This document shows, piece after piece, positions 1 through 5,532 of a DNA stretch of 11,983 nt (positions are counted from its first letter, which is position 1; each line of letters starts with the position of its first letter). Source of the DNA: CAYSUS01 sp964434165 (GTDB taxonomy: Bacteria > Planctomycetota > Planctomycetia > Pirellulales > Thermoguttaceae). Where the stretch lies: the NCBI GenBank assembly GCA_964434165.1, contig CAYSUS010000163.1, positions 1 to 11,983 on the forward strand. The letters run 5' to 3'. The notes under the pieces are model-generated. The model saw only the letters and a list, made by a program, of their open reading frames with translations. It did no database searches and was not told the DNA's origin. The position numbers and the translations under genes are program-made.

Positions 1-34
1 GGCCCCCTGCCCCCTGACTCCTGCCCCCTCCCCC
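1..34. repeat. C-rich heptamer tract ending at the start codon of the first gene
   Basis: Positions 3-34 read as heptamers CCCCCTG, CCCCCTG, ACTCCTG, CCCCCTC and then CCCC, followed at once by ATG at 35. There are four runs of five C (3-7, 10-14, 24-28, 30-34), so the minus strand could form a G-quadruplex with loops of 1, 9 and 2 nt. No purine-rich ribosome-binding site lies in the 34 bases before the start. The tract may extend left of the window. The repeat is seen directly; a function is not shown. Confidence 0.75.
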
Positions 35-1129
35 ATGTCCTCTCCCGCCGTCAAACCGATGAGTTTCTGGATCGCCGGGCTGCTGCTTGCCGCGGTCGTG
101 GTGGGCGGGGTCGCCGCGTGGCAGTGGGATCGTTGGGGCGATCGCGGGGACAAGCTGCCCGACGCGTTCGACTACGACCTGGAGCCCTACGAGACCATCG
201 ACCCGGCGCTGTACCTTTACGAGCCGGCCGGCCGGTTCGCGGCGGACGTGGGTCGGCCCCGGGCCGTGGCCGTGGACGAGAAGGATCGGATCTACGTGGC
301 CGGCGACGAGCGGCTTCGCGTGTTCTCGCCCCAGGGAAAGCGCCTGGCCGAGGTGGTTGTGGAAGGAACGCCCTACTGCCTGGCCGTGGCCGGGCCGGAT
401 CACGCCCTGCCGGGCGCGGCGTACGTGGCGGTTGGCGGCCGCGTGCAGGTGCTCGATGGGGAAGCGCTGCTGCGCGGCGAGGCCGTCACGTTGGCCCAGT
501 GGCCACTGCCGGGCGAGCGGGCGCGGCCGACCTCCATCGCCCTGGCCGACAAGGACGTGCTGGTGGCCGACTTCGGCCAGATGGTCGTGCTCCGCTTCGA
601 CCTGGAGGGCAACCTGCTGGGTCGGATCGGCGAGGCGGACAAGGCCCGCGGCGTGCCGGGCCTGGCCATGCCCAGCCCGTTCTGCGACGTGGCCGTGGCC
701 CCCGACGGCTTCGTGTGGGTCGTCAACCCGGCTGCCCTGCGACTCCAGGCGTTTTCCCTCGGCGGGCGCATGGAGCTGTTCTGGGGCGAGGCCTCGTCGT
801 CGATCGAGGGCTTCTTCGGCTGCTGCAACCCGGCCAACTTCTGCATCCTGCCCGACGGCCGGTTCGTCACCGCCGAGAAGGGCCTGCTGCGAGTCAAAGT
901 GTATTCGCCTCATGGCGGTTTTCGGGGCGTGGTGGCCGGGCCCAGGGAGCTGGATTCGCCCGGGGCCGCCGGGGAGGACGGGGTCTTCGAGCGCGAGCAC
1001 AAGGCCGTGGACGTGGCCTGCGACAGCGCGGGGCGCGTGGTCGTGCTCGACCTGACGACAGGCAGCGTGCGGCTCTTCCGGCCGAAGGCGGGCAGCGCGG
1101 AGAAAGGGGGTACTGATGACGCGTCCTGA
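35..1129 (+). CDS. Membrane-anchored NHL-like beta-propeller protein
   Basis: A 364-residue protein with one predicted membrane helix or uncleaved signal anchor at about 11-29 and the rest outside. From about residue 65 it shows repeated propeller-blade patterns typical of NHL/six-bladed proteins: a beta strand, a 'PDG' or 'DEKDR' turn, then 'IYVAG' or 'VWVVN' strands (76-96, 165-200, 216-245, 268-295, 324-349). A distinctive cysteine motif, GFFGCCNPANFC (259-270), comes just before 'ILPDGRFVTAEKG'. There is no CxxCH haem motif. It probably acts as a periplasmic binding or scaffold partner of the iron-sulfur proteins encoded next to it; the ligand cannot be read from the sequence. Its end overlaps the next gene by 14 nt, implying coupled translation. 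The start at 35 directly follows a C-rich repeat without a Shine-Dalgarno; an in-frame ATG at 59 is an alternative that keeps the helix. Confidence 0.85.
   Translation: MSSPAVKPMSFWIAGLLLAAVVVGGVAAWQWDRWGDRGDKLPDAFDYDLEPYETIDPALYLYEPAGRFAADVGRPRAVAVDEKDRIYVAGDERLRVFSPQGKRLAEVVVEGTPYCLAVAGPDHALPGAAYVAVGGRVQVLDGEALLRGEAVTLAQWPLPGERARPTSIALADKDVLVADFGQMVVLRFDLEGNLLGRIGEADKARGVPGLAMPSPFCDVAVAPDGFVWVVNPAALRLQAFSLGGRMELFWGEASSSIEGFFGCCNPANFCILPDGRFVTAEKGLLRVKVYSPHGGFRGVVAGPRELDSPGAAGEDGVFEREHKAVDVACDSAGRVVVLDLTTGSVRLFRPKAGSAEKGGTDDAS
1099..1110 (+). promoter_or_regulatory. Shine-Dalgarno region of the 75-residue Tat protein gene
   Basis: GGAG (1099-1102) and AAAGG (1103-1107) lie inside the end of the upstream gene, about 8-13 nt before the ATG at 1116. 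This supports the start chosen for the small gene despite its short length. Confidence 0.55.
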
Positions 1130-1343
1130 AGCCCAAGCCTCCAACCGCCGCGAGCTGTTTCGCGCCGGGCTCCGCTACGCCGGGCTGGCCGGGCTGGCCG
1201 CGCTGAGCGCGCACCTGGGCGGGCGGTCCTCCGGCGGACCATCGCAAGACTGCCGGTCGCCGGGGCCCTGCCGCCGCTGCGCGGCCTTCGCCCGATGCGC
1301 AAGACCCCCAGCCGTCGCCCTGCGCCGGCACAAACCGAGGTGA
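1116..1343 (+). CDS. Small Tat-signal protein with four conserved-looking cysteines
   Basis: A 75-residue protein. The N-terminus has a twin-arginine signal (SNRRELF, R11-R12) followed by a hydrophobic stretch at about 17-34, so export by the Tat pathway is likely. The mature part is only about 40 residues and contains C46-x5-C52-x2-C55-x5-C61, a spacing that could bind a metal or an iron-sulfur cluster, then a basic tail. The gene sits between a propeller gene and a Tat polyferredoxin gene, overlapping the first by 14 nt and separated from the second by 5 nt, which argues it is real and co-translated. I do not recognise a named family. It could be an accessory subunit or small electron carrier for the adjoining iron-sulfur proteins; this is inference. 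High GC makes a chance reading frame possible, but the Tat motif plus cysteines makes that less likely. Confidence 0.6.
   Translation: MTRPEAQASNRRELFRAGLRYAGLAGLAALSAHLGGRSSGGPSQDCRSPGPCRRCAAFARCARPPAVALRRHKPR
1337..1343 (+). promoter_or_regulatory. Shine-Dalgarno GAGGTGA overlapping the upstream stop codon
   Basis: GAGGTGA lies 5 nt before the ATG at 1349 and includes the TGA stop of the 75-residue gene (1341-1343). It identifies 1349, not the upstream in-frame start at 1295, as the polyferredoxin start; the 1349 start also places the twin-arginine motif at the very N-terminus. Confidence 0.75.
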
Positions 1344-1348
1344 CCTCG

Positions 1349-1972
1349 ATGTCCGAAGCCCAGACCAGGACCGACCGCCGCAGCTTCCTGGGTGACGGCG
1401 CCCGCTTCGCCGGCGTCTTCGTCTTCGGCGGGGCCGCCGGCTGGTTGGCCACGCGCGACGCGCGCGACGCGCGCGACCGCGATCACGAGGCCTGCGTCTG
1501 GCAGCTCGATCCCGACCTGTGCATGGCCTGCGGCAACTGCGCCACGCACTGCGTGCTCGACGAATCGGCGGTCAAGGCCGTGCAGTTCTATCCCCTGTGC
1601 GCGATGTGCGACGTGTGCACCGGCTACTTCGATCCCTCGCACTACCACCGCGACACGGGCGCGGAGAACCAGCTCTGTCCCACCGGCGCCGTGATGCGCG
1701 CGTTCATCGCCGACCAGGCGGGCGTGCCGCGGTTCGAGTACCACATCGACGAGCCCAAGTGCATCGGCTGCGGCAAGTGCGTGGAGGGCTGTGCGATGAT
1801 GAACGGCTCGCTGTACCTCCAGGTCCGCCACGACCGCTGCGTCAACTGCAACCAGTGCTCGATCGCGCTGGCCTGCCCCACGCAGGCCTTCCGCCGCGTT
1901 CCGGCCGGCGATCCGTACCTGTTGAAGAAGAAGGCCCGCCAGATGCTCGCCGCCCAGGAGGAGAGCGCATGA
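1349..1972 (+). CDS. Tat-exported polyferredoxin (NapG/MauM-like, about four [4Fe-4S] clusters)
   Basis: A 207-residue protein. The N-terminus carries a twin-arginine signal (TDRRSFLG, R10-R11) with a hydrophobic stretch at about 18-34. Sixteen cysteines are in ferredoxin arrangements: C58-x2-C61-x2-C64-x3-C68; C84-x2-C87-x2-C90 with C110-Pro; C138-x2-C141-x2-C144-x3-C148; C164-x2-C167-x2-C170-x5-C176-Pro. A further C49 precedes them. This matches the four-cluster electron-transfer subunits NapG, MauM and NrfC, which shuttle electrons between a membrane partner and a periplasmic acceptor. The next gene encodes a NapH-like membrane polyferredoxin and overlaps this one by 4 nt (ATGA), the same pairing as napG-napH, so a quinol-dehydrogenase module is likely. 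A role in nitrate reduction is not implied, because no NapA is present. Direction of electron flow and final partner are unknown. Confidence 0.9.
   Translation: MSEAQTRTDRRSFLGDGARFAGVFVFGGAAGWLATRDARDARDRDHEACVWQLDPDLCMACGNCATHCVLDESAVKAVQFYPLCAMCDVCTGYFDPSHYHRDTGAENQLCPTGAVMRAFIADQAGVPRFEYHIDEPKCIGCGKCVEGCAMMNGSLYLQVRHDRCVNCNQCSIALACPTQAFRRVPAGDPYLLKKKARQMLAAQEESA
1956..1961 (+). promoter_or_regulatory. Strong Shine-Dalgarno AGGAGG of the membrane polyferredoxin gene
   Basis: AGGAGG lies 7 nt before the ATG at 1969, inside the end of the upstream polyferredoxin gene. It fixes the start at 1969, which gives a clean signal-like N-terminus, rather than any of the longer upstream readings of the same frame. 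Confidence 0.8.
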
Positions 1973-3414
1973 GGGCCGGCTGGCGCGTCGTGCTTTTGGC
2001 GGGAATGCTCTGGGCGGTGCTGGCTCCCGGGCTGGCGGCCGAGGAGATGCTCTCGCGCCCCGAGATCCCGGGGTACGAGACGCCCGACTGGCAGGAGGCC
2101 GAGCAGCGCGCCCAGCCGCGCTCTGTGTTTCGCGAGTGGCTCGACGTGGCCGCGCTGGCCGGCGCGCTGGCCCTGGCCAGCTACCTGGCACTGCGGAGCC
2201 GGTCGCGCAAGGGGCTGTTCGTCCTGGCGATCGCGTCGCTCCTGTGGTTCGGGTTCTGGCGCCAGGGCTGCGTCTGCTCGATCGGGGCGATCCAGAACGT
2301 AACGCTCGGTCTGGCCGATCCGGGGTACCTGGTCCCCTGGAGCGTGCTGGCCTTCTTCGCCCTGCCGCTGGTGTTCACGCTCTTCTTCGGGAGAACGTTC
2401 TGCGCGGCGGTCTGCCCGCTGGGCGCGGTCCAGGAAGTGGTCGCCGTGCGTCCGGTGCGCATGCCGGCCTGGCTCGAATCGGCCCTGGGGCTTTTCGCAC
2501 ACGTTTACCTGGGGGCCGCGGTCTTGTTCGCGGCCACGGGCACGGCCTTCCTGATCTGCGAGTACGACCCCTTCGTGGGGTTCTTCCGCCTCAGCGCGAC
2601 GGCGAGCATGCTCGTGCTCGGGGGCTGCTTCCTGGTGGTGGGCGTGTTCGTGGGCAGGCCGTACTGCCGGTTCCTCTGCCCTTACGGGGCGATCCTGGGC
2701 TGGCTCTCCAAGGTCTCGCGCCGTCACGCGACGATTCCGCCCGAGGAGTGCATCCACTGCCGGCTCTGCGAGGACTCGTGCCCCTACGGCGCGATCCGCG
2801 AGCCCACCGTGCCGCAGACCGCGGCCCAGCGCCGGCTGGGGCGCAAGCGCCTGGCCGCCGTCCTCCTCGCCGTCCCGGTGCTGGTGACGATCGGGGCCGT
2901 GCTGGGCCGGTTCATGGACCGGCCGCTGGCCTGGATGCATCCCACCACGCGACTGGCCGAGCGGGTCCGCCTGGAGGAAGCGGCCGCGGAAGAAGGCGTG
3001 GCGATCGGCACGACCGACGCCTCCGACGCCTTCCGCCAGACCGGGCGCCGTCCGCAAGCGCTCTACGCCGAGGCCCTCGGGCTTCGCGACCACTTCGCCT
3101 GGGCCGGGATGCTCTTCGGCGCGTGGGTGGGGCTGGTCGTGGGCGGGCGCTTCGTGCAGCTCTCCATCCGCCGTCGGCGCGAGGATTACCAGCCCGACCG
3201 GGCCATGTGCGTCTCCTGCGGCCGCTGTTACTGGTACTGCCCCCTCGAGCAAGTGCGGCGAGGATGGATTCGGGACGTTTCCGAAGTGGTGGACGCGGAT
3301 AAGACGAGATGCGAAACACGGAATACGAAATACGAAGCAAATCCGAATAGCGAAGCCTGGAGTGACAGAAACCTCGAAGATCACGACCGCGCTTCAGAAC
3401 GCCACGGAGTTTGA
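1969..3414 (+). CDS. NapH/NosR-like membrane polyferredoxin with a repeat-encoded C-terminal tail
   Basis: A 481-residue integral membrane protein. It begins with a signal-like helix (5-23) ending in 'GLAAEE', followed by helices at about 57-76, 82-98, 123-140, 174-196, 212-230, 294-313 and 377-397. Cysteine motifs typical of the NapH/NosR C-terminal family are C101-x-C103 (GCVC), C145-x3-C149-Pro and C233-x3-C237-Pro at helix ends. Two [4Fe-4S] ferredoxin sites follow: C261-x2-C264-x2-C267-x3-C271-Pro and C414-x2-C417-x2-C420-x3-C424-Pro. Such proteins oxidise quinol or relay electrons across the membrane to a periplasmic ferredoxin, here presumably the preceding gene product (4-nt overlap). 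No FMN-binding domain of full NosR is present. From about residue 447 the frame runs through an AT-richer 7-nt repeat element, so the last ~35 residues (TRCETRNTKYEANP...) look repeat-derived and the natural end was probably near residue 440. Confidence 0.88.
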   Translation: MRAGWRVVLLAGMLWAVLAPGLAAEEMLSRPEIPGYETPDWQEAEQRAQPRSVFREWLDVAALAGALALASYLALRSRSRKGLFVLAIASLLWFGFWRQGCVCSIGAIQNVTLGLADPGYLVPWSVLAFFALPLVFTLFFGRTFCAAVCPLGAVQEVVAVRPVRMPAWLESALGLFAHVYLGAAVLFAATGTAFLICEYDPFVGFFRLSATASMLVLGGCFLVVGVFVGRPYCRFLCPYGAILGWLSKVSRRHATIPPEECIHCRLCEDSCPYGAIREPTVPQTAAQRRLGRKRLAAVLLAVPVLVTIGAVLGRFMDRPLAWMHPTTRLAERVRLEEAAAEEGVAIGTTDASDAFRQTGRRPQALYAEALGLRDHFAWAGMLFGAWVGLVVGGRFVQLSIRRRREDYQPDRAMCVSCGRCYWYCPLEQVRRGWIRDVSEVVDADKTRCETRNTKYEANPNSEAWSDRNLEDHDRASERHGV

Positions 3415-3475
3415 GACATTCGGCTTCTGCTTTTTGAATCTGCTTCGGATTTCGTGTTTCGTGCTTCGTGTTTCC
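3312..3475. repeat. Inverted pair of heptamer arrays (CGAANNN type) covering a gene end
   Basis: The left arm, 3312-3353, reads as six heptamers: CGAAACA, CGGAATA, CGAAATA, CGAAGCA, AATCCGA, ATAGCGA. The right arm, 3420-3475, is inverted and reads on the plus strand as TCGGCTT, CTGCTTT, TTGAATC, TGCTTCG, GATTTCG, TGTTTCG, TGCTTCG, TGTTTCC. The outer four units of the two arms match at 20 of 28 positions, so an imperfect long hairpin around a ~66-nt centre is possible. The element is clearly lower in GC than its surroundings. It contains the last ~35 codons and the stop (3412-3414) of the membrane polyferredoxin gene and most of the 103-nt gap to the next gene. Confidence 0.75.
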
Positions 3476-3517
3476 GACCGAGGCCGTCCTTCACGCGCTC
3501 GTAACGACATCTGATCC

Positions 3518-5449
3518 ATGCACACCACAACTCCCGAATTTTCCGATACCGCCGCGGCATTCCGGCTCGCCCGCAATATGGCCGTCGTCGCCGGGGTGTT
3601 CACGGCCATCGTCTGCGCGATCCTGCTGGCGGACTTCGGTCGCCGCATGGCCAAGGACCCCTTCGAGCAGCCGGAGTTCAAGCGTCTGAAGGCCGCGCAG
3701 GCCGCCGATCCGACCAACGAGGAGTTGAAGGCGGACCTTCGGCAACTGGACCTCGAGCTCCGCCGGCGATACTTTCTTCACCGGCGGTTCGCGGCCTTCG
3801 GCGCGGTGCTCCTGTTGGGCGGATCGATCGTCACGCTCGCCGCGGGCAAATGGGCGGCTACGCTTCGCCGCCGCCTCCCCGCCCCCGGTCCGCAGACCGG
3901 CCCGCAGGACCGGGAGACCGGGCGCCACGAGCTGGCCCGCGTGGCCGTGGCCGCGGTTCTGGGGATCCTGGTGGGCGGGGCGCTGGTGGCCGGACTGGCG
4001 TTTCCCACGCTCTTGCCCGAGGAGGCGGAGCTTGCCGCGATCGAGGCGCCCGGCCCTTCGCTTCCGGCCGACGCGCCCGCGCACGGCCCGGCCCCGGAGG
4101 ACGGCGAGAAATCCCCACCGGATGGCGGCGATGGGACCGGCGCGGCCGCAGCCGTCTCCGCCGCCCCCACCGAGCCTCACCCCGATGCCGACCGCGACCC
4201 GGCGTTCGCCCCCATAGAGGAGCGGATGAAGTACTGGGGCCGCTTCCGCGGTCCCGGCGGGGCCGGCATTTCGGCGTACGCGAAGGCCCCGACCTCGTGG
4301 AACGACGCGACGGGCGAGGGCATCGTCTGGAAGACGCCCGTGCCGCTGCCCGGCAAGAGCTCGCCCGTGGTGTGGAAGAACCGCGTGTTCCTCACCGGGG
4401 CGACGCAGGAGAAGCGCGAGGTGTACTGCTTCGACGCGGCCTCGGGCAAGCTCCTCTGGGCCAGGGCCGTGCCCGGCACGCCGGAGAGCACGGCCAAGGA
4501 GCTGGAGGTCTCGGCCGACACGGGCCTGGCCGCGCCCACCGCGGTGACCGACGGGCGGCGCGTGTTCGCCATCTTCGCCAACGGCGACGTGGGGGCGTTC
4601 GACTTCGAAGGCCGGCTCGTGTGGGCCCGCAGCATGGGCGTGCCCGAGAACCACTACGGCCATGCCTCGTCGCTGGAGGTCTTCGAGAACCTCGTGTTCG
4701 TGCTGATTGATCAGGGACGGCCCAAGGACGCCAGGTCCCGGCTCTACGCCCTGGAGGCCACGACCGGCAAGACCGTGTGGGAAAAGCCCCGCGAGGTCGA
4801 AGTCTCCTGGGCCACGCCCGGCGTGGCCTACCACGACGGCAAGCCGCAACTGCTCACCGCGGCCACGCCCTGGGTGATCGCCTACCGCCCCTCCGACGGC
4901 GAGGTCCTCTGGCGGTGCAAGAAGATCGAAGGCGAGCACGGCGTCTCGCCGGTCTATAATAAGGGCGTGGTCCAAGTGGGGAGCGAGTACTGCGCCTGGT
5001 TCGCCATCAAGGCCGACGGCCAGGGCGACGTGACCGAGACGCATGTCCTTTGGGAGGGCTACGACGGGCTGCCCGACCAGTGCAGCCCCCTGGCCTTCGA
5101 CCAGCACGTGACGATCCTCGGCACGTGGGGGACGCTGACCTGCTACGACGCGGCCTCCGGCGACGTGCGGTGGACCAAGGAATTCGACATGGCGAAGTTC
5201 ACCAGCTCGCCCGGCCTCGCCGGCGGCCTGGTGTACTTGTTCGGCGAGGTCGATACCGAGGAGGAGGACGCCGAGGGCAACGTGATCGTGCACTCCAAGG
5301 CCTGGGTCTTCAAGCCGGGCGAGGAGGACGCCGAGGAGGTCGGCACCGGCCTTCTCCTGGAGGGCTGCGTCACCAGCCCCGCGTTCCAGGATGGCAGGAT
5401 CTTCATCCGCGGGAGCAAGCACCTCTATTGTCTTGGGAATGACGAATGA
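3518..5449 (+). CDS. Three-helix membrane protein with PQQ-type beta-propeller
   Basis: A 643-residue protein. Predicted membrane helices lie at about 20-40, 91-111 and 140-163, with a charged segment rich in Lys, Glu and Arg (46-90) between the first two. A Pro/Ala/Gly/Asp linker (165-235) follows, then a propeller from about 238 to the end. The propeller opens with FRGPGGAGIS (243-252), a signature I associate with planctomycete PQQ-binding-like proteins, and shows repeated blade motifs: DAASGKLLW (307-315), ATTGKTVWE (414-422), SDGEVLW (459-465), DAASGDVRW (544-552). These match the PQQ-like repeat fold; whether a PQQ cofactor is bound cannot be told, and many such proteins bind none. The propeller is expected outside the cytoplasm. 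The final residues GNDE and the stop are encoded by an ATGACGA repeat. No Shine-Dalgarno precedes 3518, and an in-frame ATG at 3578 is an alternative start. Confidence 0.85.
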   Translation: MHTTTPEFSDTAAAFRLARNMAVVAGVFTAIVCAILLADFGRRMAKDPFEQPEFKRLKAAQAADPTNEELKADLRQLDLELRRRYFLHRRFAAFGAVLLLGGSIVTLAAGKWAATLRRRLPAPGPQTGPQDRETGRHELARVAVAAVLGILVGGALVAGLAFPTLLPEEAELAAIEAPGPSLPADAPAHGPAPEDGEKSPPDGGDGTGAAAAVSAAPTEPHPDADRDPAFAPIEERMKYWGRFRGPGGAGISAYAKAPTSWNDATGEGIVWKTPVPLPGKSSPVVWKNRVFLTGATQEKREVYCFDAASGKLLWARAVPGTPESTAKELEVSADTGLAAPTAVTDGRRVFAIFANGDVGAFDFEGRLVWARSMGVPENHYGHASSLEVFENLVFVLIDQGRPKDARSRLYALEATTGKTVWEKPREVEVSWATPGVAYHDGKPQLLTAATPWVIAYRPSDGEVLWRCKKIEGEHGVSPVYNKGVVQVGSEYCAWFAIKADGQGDVTETHVLWEGYDGLPDQCSPLAFDQHVTILGTWGTLTCYDAASGDVRWTKEFDMAKFTSSPGLAGGLVYLFGEVDTEEEDAEGNVIVHSKAWVFKPGEEDAEEVGTGLLLEGCVTSPAFQDGRIFIRGSKHLYCLGNDE

Positions 5450-5480
5450 CGAAAGCCAAATGACGAAGGAAATGCGAATT
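5439..5480 (+). repeat. ATGACGA heptamer tract containing a stop codon
   Basis: Read in sevens from 5439, the tract is ATGACGA, ATGACGA, AAGCCAA, ATGACGA, AGGAAAT, GCGAATT, so all three exact copies share one 7-nt phase. The TGA stop of the upstream propeller gene (5447-5449) lies in the second copy. The tract is much lower in GC than the flanking gene and makes up half of the 83-nt gap before the next gene. Confidence 0.75.
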
Positions 5481-5505
5481 CCAGAGACCGCATAGCGCGG
5501 CGGCC

Positions 5506-5532
5506 ACCCCGTTACCCCGTTACCCCGTTACC
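5506..5532 (+). repeat. ACCCCGTT octamer array ending at the NuoEF start codon
   Basis: Three exact copies of ACCCCGTT (5506-5513, 5514-5521, 5522-5529) are followed by ACC and then ATG at 5533. No purine-rich ribosome-binding site lies between the array and the start codon. Unlike the other tracts in the window the period is 8, not 7. Confidence 0.85.

Noticed and set aside
1642..3384. Long minus-strand open frame (580 codons) opposite the polyferredoxin genes
   Set aside because: It is a mirror of GC-rich codon bias; the translation is low-complexity Arg/Glu/His/Pro and the plus strand carries clear ferredoxin motifs.
3491..5422. Minus-strand open frame (643 codons) opposite the PQQ-propeller gene
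   Set aside because: It is compositionally odd and lacks motifs; the plus-strand frame has membrane helices and regular propeller blades.
5506..5532. Telomere-like or protein-binding iteron array
   Set aside because: Only three units are present and no replication gene or origin feature is nearby; it is better described simply as a tandem repeat before a start codon.
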